Shown here one piece after another: positions 1 to 7,650 of a stretch of DNA of 14,915 bases; the first letter of the stretch is position 1, and the number at the start of each line of letters is the position of its first letter. Under the pieces are notes generated by a model. That model worked only from the letters and a program-made list of their open reading frames with translations, had not been told where the DNA came from and did not search any database. Made by a program: the position numbers and the translations under genes. The stretch is taken from positions 1 to 14,915 of the forward strand of contig CAMZFU010000024.1 in assembly GCA_947306185.1 (NCBI GenBank), written 5' to 3'. This DNA comes from an uncultured Pseudomonadota bacterium (GTDB taxonomy: Bacteria; Pseudomonadota; Alphaproteobacteria; Rs-D84).

Positions 1-31
1 GATAATTGATCACAACATATGCATCATTGGA

Positions 32-925
32 CTAATATATTTTTCCAAGTATATATCCCGCATCATAAGCGTACCCCAGCGAGAAGTAATTGGTTGAACC
101 AGTTTTTTCCGTCACACGATGCAACAGGGTTTGTTCGCCTTCGGGTGTCACAACATATTGTGCACCATCCAATTTATCTTTGATAGATGAAAACAGAAAT
201 GAATCAATCGCAACCAATGGTTTATTAACATTTTTTTCCAGTATGGTTTTTAACAATATATCCAAACTTGGTGGTAACGCGGTTGTATACCACACGTCAA
301 AATTCTTTTGTTTCATTTTATCAACAATCACATTGAAATCTTTGTCATCAATGCCGAAATTAACACGTTCTGTTTTGATACCACGTGCCTTTAATTTAGA
401 TTCAACCAAATCAGTTGTCTGTTGCAAACCCGGTTGGTATACCGCGAATAAGACCGCACTTTTGGCATTTTTTCCAGCGATTAAATCAACCATTTTGTCC
501 GCCAAGACGTCTGATTGTGTCCAATGAATAAAATTATATTTACCAATCGCGATATTTTTATCGTTGCTGATACTGAAATGGAAAACACCGGCCTTGTCCG
601 CGATTGGCGAAATCACATTTCCCGCCACCGCAGACCATGAAATTATCGCATCAACTTTATCAACATTTATTAATTTGTTTACCGCGGTCGCCGCACGTGG
701 CGCATCATATCCGAAATCTTCGTAAATATATTTTATTTGAATATTCTTGGGCGCAACATCTTGCAATGCCAATTCCAATGCGGCCTTTACATTTTCACCG
801 TTTTCGGCAAACTTTCCCGAAAAAGACGACACAACCCCAATCTTTATCACCGGTTTATCTGATTTTTCGCGGTCACACGCAACCAAAGACAACGCCATAC
901 ATAAAACACATAACAATTTTCTCAT
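32..925 (-). CDS. Branched-chain amino acid-type ABC transporter substrate-binding lipoprotein (short)
   Basis: Periplasmic-binding protein of the LivK/LivJ type (type I fold, Peripla_BP_6-like), expected to deliver an amino acid or related solute to a membrane permease. From ATG 925 the 297-residue product begins with a lipoprotein signal whose lipobox LVAC places the modified cysteine at residue 17. Asp follows it, the inner-membrane retention residue under the E. coli Lol rule. The mature part opens with IKIGVVSSFSG, typical of the family. I chose 925 because an AGGG lies about 10 bases upstream and the signal peptide starts cleanly there; an in-frame ATG at 946 overlaps the upstream gene. 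It is the last visible gene of the permease operon, 10 bases after its paralog. It lacks about 50 C-terminal residues that the paralog has, ending at TAG (32-34), while the same frame stays open beyond the stop to the window edge. It could therefore be a disrupted gene. The ligand is unknown. Confidence 0.88.
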   Translation of the reverse strand: MRKLLCVLCMALSLVACDREKSDKPVIKIGVVSSFSGKFAENGENVKAALELALQDVAPKNIQIKYIYEDFGYDAPRAATAVNKLINVDKVDAIISWSAVAGNVISPIADKAGVFHFSISNDKNIAIGKYNFIHWTQSDVLADKMVDLIAGKNAKSAVLFAVYQPGLQQTTDLVESKLKARGIKTERVNFGIDDKDFNVIVDKMKQKNFDVWYTTALPPSLDILLKTILEKNVNKPLVAIDSFLFSSIKDKLDGAQYVVTPEGEQTLLHRVTEKTGSTNYFSLGYAYDAGYILGKIY

Positions 926-935
926 TTTTATTACC

Positions 936-1994
936 CTATTTTTCAAAAACTACTGGTTTGCCATCGCGATATGTGCGCCATTCTGCTTCATTTACGATAA
1001 ATCCATTTGGCAGTAATTTACAGGTCCCAGACATACAATCACGCGTGGCGTGGTTGCGAATATAATCATAAACCGCATCCATATTATCTGGACCAACCGC
1101 TTCAAAAGCATCAATTGTTAATGACACAAGATCATAAGCAACAGATGTAAGATTTTGATTTTTTAAAGTGTATTTTTCTTTGATATGCTCAACAAATCCT
1201 GGTTGCCCTAACGTTGCAGCAATATGATTTATACCTTGAAATAATTCTGTATCCTGACCTAAATCTAACCCTTGTCCATAAATACGATTGCGCTCAATAC
1301 CCATTGTGTATAATTGGCGCAAAATTATTTCTGATTCTGGTGGAAAAGCACTGACATAATAAGATTCAACATTTCTATATTTATCAGAAACAAACTTAAA
1401 ATCGCGTTCGCCCGGATTAAAACATTCCACTGTTGTTTTTACACCGGCTTTTTGTAATTTTTCCCCCAATACTTTTGCACCAGGACAAGATACACCAACG
1501 TTTGCTGCAATAATGGCCATAGATTTTACTTTGTTTTTCTTGACCGCCTGTAAAGTTGTTTTGTGATAACTTTCAACCGATGGTCCCTGGAAGAAACTTG
1601 TCTTGCCCATAGGTTCTGATACTTCACGGTCCAGAGTAGCGTTCAAATTCAATACATTCGCAGATTCTGCCACTGGTGCGATTGCACGACCAATACCAGT
1701 TGTATTTGAAATTAAAACCTTCACATTATTTGCAGACACTAACTTTTGGGCAGCACTAACCGATTTTGCTGCCTGTTGCTGTCCATCTTCAAAAATAATT
1801 TTATATTTGTATTTCAGTTCTGTATTATTTTTATCAGCCAATGCAGTTTCCATACCAGCACGCACAGCATCACCAAATGCGGCGCCAGCACCAGTCATCG
1901 GCAACACCGCACCGATTTTAATTGTGTTTGCATCATCTTTATCGCATGCCACCAATGCCAAACACGCACATAACACATATATCACTTTCTTCAT
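936..1994 (-). CDS. Branched-chain amino acid-type ABC transporter substrate-binding lipoprotein
   Basis: Full-length (352 residues) LivK-like type I periplasmic-binding protein. The signal peptide has lipobox LVAC with Cys17 followed by Asp, so it is a predicted lipoprotein, possibly retained on the outer face of the inner membrane. The mature chain starts TIKIGAVLPMTGAGA, the family signature, and continues through the usual two-lobe pattern to a complete C-terminal lobe (AYDLVSLTIDAFEAVG, then GFIVNEAEWRTYRDGKPVVFEK). A CMSGTC pair near the C-terminus could form a disulphide. The ATG overlaps the stop of the permease gene by four bases (ATGA, 1991-1994), so the two are translationally coupled. 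A paralog follows 10 bases downstream. The specificity could be branched-chain amino acids, amides or urea; sequence alone does not decide. Confidence 0.93.
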   Translation of the reverse strand: MKKVIYVLCACLALVACDKDDANTIKIGAVLPMTGAGAAFGDAVRAGMETALADKNNTELKYKYKIIFEDGQQQAAKSVSAAQKLVSANNVKVLISNTTGIGRAIAPVAESANVLNLNATLDREVSEPMGKTSFFQGPSVESYHKTTLQAVKKNKVKSMAIIAANVGVSCPGAKVLGEKLQKAGVKTTVECFNPGERDFKFVSDKYRNVESYYVSAFPPESEIILRQLYTMGIERNRIYGQGLDLGQDTELFQGINHIAATLGQPGFVEHIKEKYTLKNQNLTSVAYDLVSLTIDAFEAVGPDNMDAVYDYIRNHATRDCMSGTCKLLPNGFIVNEAEWRTYRDGKPVVFEK

Positions 1995-2893
1995 TTTCTT
2001 TTTCCTTTTGGTTTATTTGGTTTAATTTCACAAGCAATTTTCTTTGGTGTGCGCACAAATATTCCATTTGGGCGTATCCACAACAGAACAATAAATATCA
2101 CAAATGCGATTAAATCGCGCCATTGACTTGCAAAGAACCACACTCCAAGGTTTTCCGCCAATGCCAAAATCATCGCCCCAAGGTAAGCCGACAAAATCGT
2201 TGGTCCACCAATAATCGCGGCAATCATACCCTTAAACAAAATATTGAATCCCATCGTTGGTTCCATACCCGTATCAAAACCAACACACACACCATACGCA
2301 CACAAAATTGCGCCAGCAATAATGGAAACAATCACAACAACACGTCCAATATTTATACCCGTTACAAATGCCAAATCTGGGGCACAGGATATGGCACGAA
2401 TTTCTTTACCCAAAAATGTCCGATACAGCACCCAAGAAATTAGCGCAAATGTCACCACGCCCAATACAATAATAACCGCCTGAACCGTTGGAATATTTAT
2501 TGCACCAAATGACAAGGCTGAAAAATCTATGGAAGAACCTAATGTCTGATATTGTGGACCGAATATTAAATGAATTACTGATTCAAATATTGTGTACACA
2601 CCCAACGATACCACCAACAGTACCATCGGGCTCGCCCCGATTTTACGCATAGGACGATAGATGAATCTTTCCTGGGCCCAGGTGAATAAAATAACCCCTA
2701 ATAAAATTAGTGGATAGGCAGCAATACCCAATATTGGCAACAACCCATACCCCAGGTATGCGCCCAATGCGACCGATGCGCCCAATGCCATATTAAAGAA
2801 CGGGGACACGGAATACAATAGCCGAAAAACCATTGCGACGATTGCGTATCCCGAACCAATAATAATTGTGTTGATAATTAGTTGTGTTAACAT
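1991..2893 (-). CDS. livH: LivH-type branched-chain amino acid ABC transporter permease
   Basis: Integral inner-membrane permease of the LivH family (BPD_transp_2), about eight hydrophobic segments over 300 residues, which would form half of the translocation pore. Visible family marks are the N-terminal NTIIIGSGYAIVAMVFRLLYSV segment, FFNMALGASVALGAYLGY, RAISCAPDLAFVTGINIGRV (the coupling-loop region that contacts the ATPase) and the C-terminal LLWIRPNGIF. I chose ATG 2893 because the longer frame to 2941 would begin inside the promoter, and an AGGA sits 11 bases upstream of 2893. It is the first gene of the leftward operon. No LivM permease or LivG/LivF ATPase gene is visible; they may lie left of the window or elsewhere. 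Confidence 0.93.
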   Translation of the reverse strand: MLTQLIINTIIIGSGYAIVAMVFRLLYSVSPFFNMALGASVALGAYLGYGLLPILGIAAYPLILLGVILFTWAQERFIYRPMRKIGASPMVLLVVSLGVYTIFESVIHLIFGPQYQTLGSSIDFSALSFGAINIPTVQAVIIVLGVVTFALISWVLYRTFLGKEIRAISCAPDLAFVTGINIGRVVVIVSIIAGAILCAYGVCVGFDTGMEPTMGFNILFKGMIAAIIGGPTILSAYLGAMILALAENLGVWFFASQWRDLIAFVIFIVLLWIRPNGIFVRTPKKIACEIKPNKPKGKRK

Positions 2894-2923
2894 GCGACAA
2901 TAATTCCTATACTTCCGCGAAAA

Positions 2924-2952
2924 AGAATAGTAAAACCGCAAAAAAATGTCAA
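2924..2952 (-). promoter_or_regulatory. Promoter of the livH-type operon
   Basis: On the minus strand, a perfect -35 TTGACA (2952-2947) is followed by a 17-base spacer and TATTCT (2929-2924). The predicted transcript starts near 2917, leaving about 23 bases of leader before the permease ATG. This position also rules out the upstream permease start at 2941. Confidence 0.8.
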
Positions 2953-2974
2953 GTATACACGCATGAAAAAAGTG

Positions 2975-3003
2975 TTGAAAAACACTAGAACATTTGCTAG
3001 TTT
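2975..3003 (+). promoter_or_regulatory. Possible promoter of the nagZ-like gene
   Basis: TTGAAA (2975-2980), 17 bases, then TAGTTT (2998-3003), followed 21 bases later by the ATG at 3025. The -10 match is poor (3 of 6), so this is only the best candidate in an 84-base gap. A short AT-rich hairpin, GTGTT/AACAC (2972-2985), overlaps it; read leftward it is followed by six T, so it could be a weak minus-strand terminator. Confidence 0.35.
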
Positions 3004-3024
3004 TTTTTGAGAAAGAGGTACATT

Positions 3025-4380
3025 ATGAAAAGCAAAAAAACACTTATTATTTCCCTATTTGTATTATTGTGTGCCGGCAGTGGTTTGGCATATTGGTTAT
3101 CGACCCCAAGTTTGGATAAAATGGTTGGTCAAATGATTATGACGGGTTTCCATGGTGATGGCACCGACGAAAATAACGCAGATTTTGCCGCAATTGAACA
3201 ACAAGTCGCCAGCGGCCATGTCGGTGGTGTTATATTGTTTGATGTTGATCTTTCCGGATTAGTGAACCAAGGGATGAGCGTACCAGAGGCAAAAAAGCAT
3301 ATATTCTCGTCCAATATAAAAAACATGGACCAGGTCCGCAATTTGACATCCAGCCTGCAATCGTTGGCACCAACACCGTTATTTATTGCGGTCGACCAAG
3401 AAGGTGGAAATATTCAACGCCTTAAACCCCAGCATGGGTTTGACCCGATTCCATCGGCCAAAGCATTGGGGGCCGGGACCGCCGAAAACACGTACAATGT
3501 CGTACATGACTTGGGATTGCGCCTTGCTGCGTTGGGAATAAATGTCAATTTTGCACCGGTGGTTGATGTTGATGTGAATCCGATGTCGCCGGCGATTGGT
3601 GCATTGGAACGCAGTGCATCAACAGAACCACGCATTGTGGTCGAATATGCCCGCGCATATACCAGTGGGTTAACTAACGCAGGTGTTGCAAATTCATTGA
3701 AACACTTCCCTGGCCATGGCAGTGCCGGTGGCGATTCACATAATGGATTTACTGATGTGACCGATACATACCAAGATTATGAATTAGAACCATACAAAGA
3801 ATTGGTTGGCCATGCATCACCGTGTACCATGGTTATGGTCGCGCATGTCGTAAATATGAATATAGACAGTGTTCCGGCATCTTTGTCATACAAAACGATA
3901 CACATGTTGAAAGAAATGGGATTCAAAGGTACGGTTGTTTCTGATGATTTGGATATGGGTGCGGTTGCCGGTCATTTTGCTCGCCAAGGCGCATTACAAA
4001 TGGCCCAACAACATGGCATCACTGTGTCACCAGAAAATATGGATATAATTATCGAACAATATAATCGTGCCAAGGCATTGGAATTGGCCCAAGACAGCGG
4101 CATAGAGAATGCAACCGAAAAACAATTAGATTCCATTCTTGCGCACTATTATCGTAAACTTGCCATCAGAGAAGCCATCAAAGCCGGGAATCACCTGTTG
4201 GTTTTTGGAAACAATATAACTTTCGATAAAAATCGTGGCGACGAAGTATTTCATATTATCAAAGACCTTGTCAAAGAAGGAGAAATCAAGAAATCACAAA
4301 TCCGCAGTGCATATCGTCACATTATGCGGACCAAAAAATGTATGCAGAAAATGCAAAAGAACATGCAATACGCAGATTAA
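3025..4380 (+). CDS. nagZ: Exported GH3 beta-N-acetylhexosaminidase, NagZ-like
   Basis: Glycoside hydrolase family 3 enzyme, 451 residues. NagZ removes beta-1,4-linked N-acetylglucosamine from peptidoglycan fragments during wall recycling. The TIM-barrel marks are VDQEGGNIQRL (123-133), KHFPGHG (226-232), GDSH (236-239, with His239 the likely acid/base of the NagZ Asp-His dyad) and VVSDDLDM (304-311, Asp307 the likely nucleophile). Two things are unusual. Residues 5-24 form a hydrophobic N-terminal segment without a lipobox, so the enzyme is probably exported or membrane-anchored, whereas E. coli NagZ is cytoplasmic. There is also an extra stretch of about 55 residues at 314-384, charged and probably helical, before AIKAGNHLLVF. 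ATG 3025 has GAGG six bases upstream; a TTG six codons earlier is less likely. It is divergent from the transporter operon. Confidence 0.93.
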   Translation: MKSKKTLIISLFVLLCAGSGLAYWLSTPSLDKMVGQMIMTGFHGDGTDENNADFAAIEQQVASGHVGGVILFDVDLSGLVNQGMSVPEAKKHIFSSNIKNMDQVRNLTSSLQSLAPTPLFIAVDQEGGNIQRLKPQHGFDPIPSAKALGAGTAENTYNVVHDLGLRLAALGINVNFAPVVDVDVNPMSPAIGALERSASTEPRIVVEYARAYTSGLTNAGVANSLKHFPGHGSAGGDSHNGFTDVTDTYQDYELEPYKELVGHASPCTMVMVAHVVNMNIDSVPASLSYKTIHMLKEMGFKGTVVSDDLDMGAVAGHFARQGALQMAQQHGITVSPENMDIIIEQYNRAKALELAQDSGIENATEKQLDSILAHYYRKLAIREAIKAGNHLLVFGNNITFDKNRGDEVFHIIKDLVKEGEIKKSQIRSAYRHIMRTKKCMQKMQKNMQYAD

Positions 4381-4392
4381 GTAAATAAATGC

Positions 4393-4420
4393 TTGCGTTC
4401 AATAAAAAATAGTTTATAAT
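4393..4420 (+). promoter_or_regulatory. tRNA operon promoter
   Basis: TTGCGT (4393-4398), a 16-base spacer and a perfect TATAAT (4415-4420), 21 bases before the tRNA-Gly 5' end. A GGGCTC stretch follows the -10 box, in the place of a stringent-control discriminator. Confidence 0.75.
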
Positions 4421-4441
4421 AACTGGGCTCTTGATTCATCA

Positions 4442-4516
4442 GCGGGCATAGTACAAGGGCTAGTACGCAAGCCTTCCAAGCTTGATGTGCGGGTTCGAGT
4501 CCCGCTGCCCGCACCA
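4442..4516 (+). tRNA. tRNA-Gly (anticodon TCC)
   Basis: Complete cloverleaf with encoded CCA. Acceptor GCGGGCA pairs with TGCCCGC over all seven positions. The D arm is closed by GTAC/GTAC, the anticodon stem is CAAGC/GCTTG with loop CTTCCAA (anticodon TCC), and the T stem GCGGG/CCCGC encloses TTCGAGT. The discriminator is A. It is co-transcribed with the tRNA-Tyr 12 bases downstream. Confidence 0.96.
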
Positions 4517-4528
4517 AAATAGAGTTCT

Positions 4529-4615
4529 GGGCGTGCGCCGGAGTTGGAGAGCCGGGGCAGACTGTAAATCTGTTGGCTTAAGCCTGAGGTGGTTCGAATC
4601 CACCCACTCCCACCA
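4529..4615 (+). tRNA. tRNA-Tyr (anticodon GTA)
   Basis: Class II tRNA of 87 bases with encoded CCA. The anticodon arm is GCAGA/TCTGT with loop CTGTAAA (GTA), the long variable arm is GGC TTAA GCC, the T arm is GGTGG/CCACC around TTCGAAT, and the D stem is CCGG/CCGG. As read, the acceptor pairs GGGCGTG with CACTCCC in six of seven positions, with C4 opposite T69, and position 8 is C instead of the near-universal T. The rest is sound, so it is called as a tRNA with an imperfect 5' side. Confidence 0.9.
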
Positions 4616-4622
4616 AGAAATG

Positions 4623-4646
4623 CCGACCAAGTATGGTCGGTTTTTT
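4623..4646 (+). terminator. Rho-independent terminator of the tRNA operon
   Basis: Perfect six-pair stem CCGACC/GGTCGG with loop AAGTAT, followed by six T (4641-4646), eight bases after the tRNA-Tyr CCA. It marks the end of the host tRNA unit. Confidence 0.93.
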
Positions 4647-4785
4647 CTTTGTTCAAATACGGCTGATTTCCGGCATGTTTTCAGGGTGTTTTGTGGTAAA
4701 AATATCTTGTATGTATATTAACTGCACCAAGACACCTATTTTTTCCAAAATTACATACAACGCCGATTTTTCAACTGGAGATTCA

Positions 4786-4813
4786 TTGAAATTTCGTCAG
4801 AAATACTTACAAT
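4786..4813 (+). promoter_or_regulatory. Promoter of the HEPN-like gene
   Basis: TTGAAA (4786-4791), 16 bases, then TACAAT (4808-4813), both five-of-six matches. The start would fall near 4820, giving about a 20-base leader with AAGGAG (4827-4832) before ATG 4841. The rest of 4647-4785 shows nothing I can name; a host-element junction may lie here. Confidence 0.65.
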
Positions 4814-4840
4814 GCACTTGATGGCAAAGGAGTGTAAAAA

Positions 4841-5500
4841 ATGCCAAAAAATAATGTGAATAAAATTACCATTCCAAAAGCGAAAGAATATTTAAATTTT
4901 ATTGATAATATTTTGACGGATTTGTTGGTAACACGACGAATTTTTATGGATTTTGACTGTGCGCTAACAGAACAAAAAGCTAAGCAAAATTTGTTCACAG
5001 ATTTTGTTTTGCGTTTATATTATCAGTATTTGATTTTAAATTTATGTAAGTTGTTGGAATATAAATCACAAAACCAATACACATTAAGGCATTTTATAAA
5101 CACTATTAAAAATACAGAATGTGGAAATTATCAAATGTTTGAAGAATCTATGCGTGATGCAACCATAGATATGCATGAACTTGGAACACATAACGTTAAA
5201 AAGATGAAAATCGGTGATTTGATGCTTAAAGAATTTAAAGAGATTGATTTTGATGCAGATCTAGATTTTGTAGAATCTATTTACAATAGAATCAAAAATT
5301 TTCGCAATAAAAAGGTATGCCATAATGACATTGATTATGTTGAACATGAACATCTTCCATCAATAGATGAATTACATGATGCTATTGATAAGATAAAAAA
5401 TATGTTTGTTAAATATTTTCATATATTTAGAATAGCAATGGTTTATGATGACTTAGATAGGCCTCAAAGATACAGAAATTTTAAACTAGTTTTGAAATAA
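4841..5500 (+). CDS. Putative HEPN-domain (AbiU2-like) protein, possible RNase toxin or defence protein
   Basis: Mostly helical, lysine-rich protein of 219 residues. The key mark is R155-N-K-K-V-C-H161 followed by ND, which fits the RX4-6H motif (Arg then a polar residue) of HEPN ribonucleases. The preceding helix, with YYQYLILNLCKLLEY and TLRHFINTIK (61-90), resembles AbiU2-type HEPN proteins. HEPN proteins often cleave RNA in toxin-antitoxin or abortive-infection systems; a nuclease function here is inference. It has its own promoter and a good SD, AAGGAG eight bases before the ATG. No antitoxin or nucleotidyltransferase partner is adjacent. It converges on the recombinase gene with a two-base gap between stops. 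It is visibly more AT-rich than the host genes, so it probably belongs to the mobile element. Confidence 0.6.
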   Translation: MPKNNVNKITIPKAKEYLNFIDNILTDLLVTRRIFMDFDCALTEQKAKQNLFTDFVLRLYYQYLILNLCKLLEYKSQNQYTLRHFINTIKNTECGNYQMFEESMRDATIDMHELGTHNVKKMKIGDLMLKEFKEIDFDADLDFVESIYNRIKNFRNKKVCHNDIDYVEHEHLPSIDELHDAIDKIKNMFVKYFHIFRIAMVYDDLDRPQRYRNFKLVLK

Positions 5501-5502
5501 TG

Positions 5503-7092
5503 TTAGATACCGGAAGGTAAATTAAACAACTTATCAACACTACATCGCAACTTACCGGACATGATGTCATTGATGGTATGTGGGTTCATATATGCAAGTT
5601 TCAGATGACGATATACACTGCTTTCCGAGACATTTTCTGCTCTTGCGATTGATTTATAATCACCATTTTTTTCATATAATTCACGATATTTAAATGCACG
5701 TGCAAATGCCCGCACAATCAAATGGTTATTGTCGCTTATACTGATTGCGCCAGATTTACCACAATTATATTCGTTGCATTTATTATACTTGCTAAGGATA
5801 AACGGACGTTCAATTATCACCGCATCTTTATTGATAATATATGTCATGTCATCAGCATTTTCATTTATGAAACTTTCACTAATAAATCGCTTTAATTCGT
5901 TATTAAGCACCAGATAAAAAGTTAATTTATTTTCGGAATACACAACTTTTGTAATAATTGTTTTTATAAAATCACGCTTTTGATTATAGGATATATTTTG
6001 CATATCTATGCGTTTTAATAACAACGCTGTATCCGGCGGAATGTCACACATAGACGAATTTAGAAACTCACTAATCGTATTCATTGCGATTTCATCAATA
6101 CTGAGCGATGTGATATAAAATCCAGATTTAGCGTAATAGTATTTTACTGGTTGCCCAGGTTTACGTGTTTGTTGGTTTGTAAACTTTTCGCCATCTATAT
6201 CAAACAATTTTCCAGTTAGTAAATTTGGTGAACCGGTATAACGATTACCTTTGTTATTACCATTTCTGGCGAGTGCCATTTGAACCCGATTGAATAAATC
6301 TTTATCAATGATTGCCGCGTGTTCACCAGGCGCCGATGTTCCACCAGATTTACAAACCATGTTGCCAATATATACTTCATCACGTAACAGGTTGTGCATA
6401 GTTTGTTGATAAAATTCTGCACCGCCGCGCACAACACCTTTCTTGGTTACCCATTGTTTATTATGAATATTTTGTGCACGAGCAAAGCTGACCAATTCAA
6501 CCACAGATTGTAATTCAATATATTTTTCAAATAGTGTTTTTACCTGTTCTGCTTCGGTCGGATTTACTATTAACTTCTTATTTATAACGTCATAACCAAG
6601 TCGCGGATTACCCCCAACCCAAATGCCTTTGGCTTTTGATGCACGAATTTTATCACGCACACGTTCAGACGCAACTTCGCGTTCAAACTGGGCAAACGAT
6701 AGCAACATATTCAATGTCAATTTGCCCATAGAATTTGATGTATCAAACGACTGTGTGATTGATACAAAATTCGCGTTATATTTTTCAAAGTACTTCATCA
6801 TATTATGAAAGTCCAGAATTGAACGCGATAATCGGTCAACCTTATATACTACCACAGTATTAACCAAGCCATGCGCCATATCATCCAACATTTGTTTTAA
6901 TGCGGGTCGCTCCATCGTACCACCAGATATTGCCGCGTCACTGTATGTTTTATAATGTTGCCAACCATTAAATGATTGTGAGGCAATATATGCTTTGCAC
7001 GACTCTTCTTGGTTTTGCAGGGAATTAAATTCCATATCCAATCCATGTTCTGTTGATTTACGAACGTATATGGCACATCTATTTACCGTCAT
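5503..7092 (-). CDS. Large serine recombinase / integrase
   Basis: Site-specific recombinase of 529 residues that would integrate and excise the element through a phosphoserine intermediate. The N-terminal resolvase domain carries the nucleophile in YVRKST (Ser13), the arginine in MERPAL (Arg62), DRLSR (86-90) and the E-helix QFEREVASERVRDKI. It is followed by a recombinase domain (GGNPRLGYDV, about 160 onward; LLRDEVYIGNMV). The usual zinc-ribbon cysteines are not evident; instead there is LLTGKLFDIDGEKFTNQQ. The C-terminus has a helix-turn-helix, YKSIARAENVSESSVYRHLKL. ATG 7092 has AAGGAA six bases upstream and overlaps the end of the DUF2924 gene by 14 bases, so the two are coupled. Large serine integrases usually sit beside an attachment site, which supports a left element boundary nearby. 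Confidence 0.93.
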   Translation of the reverse strand: MTVNRCAIYVRKSTEHGLDMEFNSLQNQEESCKAYIASQSFNGWQHYKTYSDAAISGGTMERPALKQMLDDMAHGLVNTVVVYKVDRLSRSILDFHNMMKYFEKYNANFVSITQSFDTSNSMGKLTLNMLLSFAQFEREVASERVRDKIRASKAKGIWVGGNPRLGYDVINKKLIVNPTEAEQVKTLFEKYIELQSVVELVSFARAQNIHNKQWVTKKGVVRGGAEFYQQTMHNLLRDEVYIGNMVCKSGGTSAPGEHAAIIDKDLFNRVQMALARNGNNKGNRYTGSPNLLTGKLFDIDGEKFTNQQTRKPGQPVKYYYAKSGFYITSLSIDEIAMNTISEFLNSSMCDIPPDTALLLKRIDMQNISYNQKRDFIKTIITKVVYSENKLTFYLVLNNELKRFISESFINENADDMTYIINKDAVIIERPFILSKYNKCNEYNCGKSGAISISDNNHLIVRAFARAFKYRELYEKNGDYKSIARAENVSESSVYRHLKLAYMNPHTINDIMSGKLRCSVDKLFNLPSGI

Positions 7093-7519
7093 GTTTGTTC
7101 CTTTTGGCTATTCCAAAGAAGTCCGGACCGGACACCTTTATGCCCGTAATATCCAGCGCAACCGCTGACAAAGTTCGGTATCTTTTATCGTTATACGCGA
7201 ATCCATCGTCTGTGACGACAACATTGTGTTTAATGCCACGAAATGTCTTGGTTATGGTGCTACCGATGGTTAGGTTGTATTTATTTTTATGCACCTTATC
7301 CAAACAAACGTCAGGGTTATCCTTATATTTGCGAATTTTTACCATATATTTTGGTTCTATTCGCAGTTTTAATCGGTCACTTTGGATGTAATACCACAAG
7401 GCAAAATTCTGCCGTTTGAACGGATATGGGCAGTATTTTGCCCACAATCGCCCACGTTCTGCGAACGACAGGCGTTTCAGTTCATCAAAACTTTGCGGTA
7501 TATCAATTTCGTGCGACAT
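7079..7519 (-). CDS. DUF2924 family protein
   Basis: Small basic protein of 146 residues whose C-terminal half carries the DUF2924 pattern: TKTFRGIKHNVVVTDDGFAYNDKRYRTLSAVALDITGIKVSGPDFFGI. DUF2924 proteins have no established function but commonly occur beside serine recombinases in alphaproteobacterial prophages, as here, where the gene overlaps the recombinase start by 14 bases. An accessory role in recombination or DNA binding is inference. I chose ATG 7519 because AAAAGGAG lies five bases upstream; an in-frame ATG at 7540 would extend over the SD. Confidence 0.85.
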   Translation of the reverse strand: MSHEIDIPQSFDELKRLSFAERGRLWAKYCPYPFKRQNFALWYYIQSDRLKLRIEPKYMVKIRKYKDNPDVCLDKVHKNKYNLTIGSTITKTFRGIKHNVVVTDDGFAYNDKRYRTLSAVALDITGIKVSGPDFFGIAKRNKHDGK

Positions 7520-7650
7520 GTTGACTCCTTTTAATGTCATGCAATTACCGCTCTGAAAGCCCCAGAAGTCAAGTTAATAAAGATGATAAAATGACTGGAC
7601 TTTCGGTTGAAAGTAATGACAAATGCGACAATCTAAAAGGAGTCGCCATG
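7517..7650. repeat. Inverted repeat flanking the divergent intergenic region
   Basis: CATG-N2-GACTCCTTTTA at 7517-7533 is mirrored by TAAAAGGAGTC-N2-CATG at 7634-7650: 15 of 17 positions match, with an 11-base perfect core. Each arm contains the SD and start codon of one of the two divergent genes, and 100 bases lie between them. It may simply be a shared ribosome-binding design, or an invertible or cruciform-forming segment. Confidence 0.7.

Noticed and set aside
32..946. Recoding of TAG as a sense codon
   Set aside because: TAG ends the first binding protein, the UDG-like gene and the methylase in expected places, so it is a normal stop here.
604..1065. Plus-strand frame of 153 codons, with others at 90-527, 1603-2025 and 2123-2443
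   Set aside because: They lie opposite the three transporter genes, have no SD, and show the composition of antisense shadows.
3007..3024. TTG start six codons upstream of the nagZ-like ATG
   Set aside because: The SD GAGG at 3015-3018 would lie inside the coding frame; ATG 3025 has ideal spacing.
4442..4646. tRNA genes as the integration site of the element
   Set aside because: Tyrosine integrases favour tRNA genes, but this element has a serine recombinase. No duplicated tRNA end is visible within the window, and the right junction is outside it.
4414..4656. Open frame of 80 codons on the minus strand (SGWIRTTSG, GSGTRTRTSS)
   Set aside because: It is the well-known spurious translation antisense to tRNA genes; it lies wholly over the two tRNAs and the terminator.
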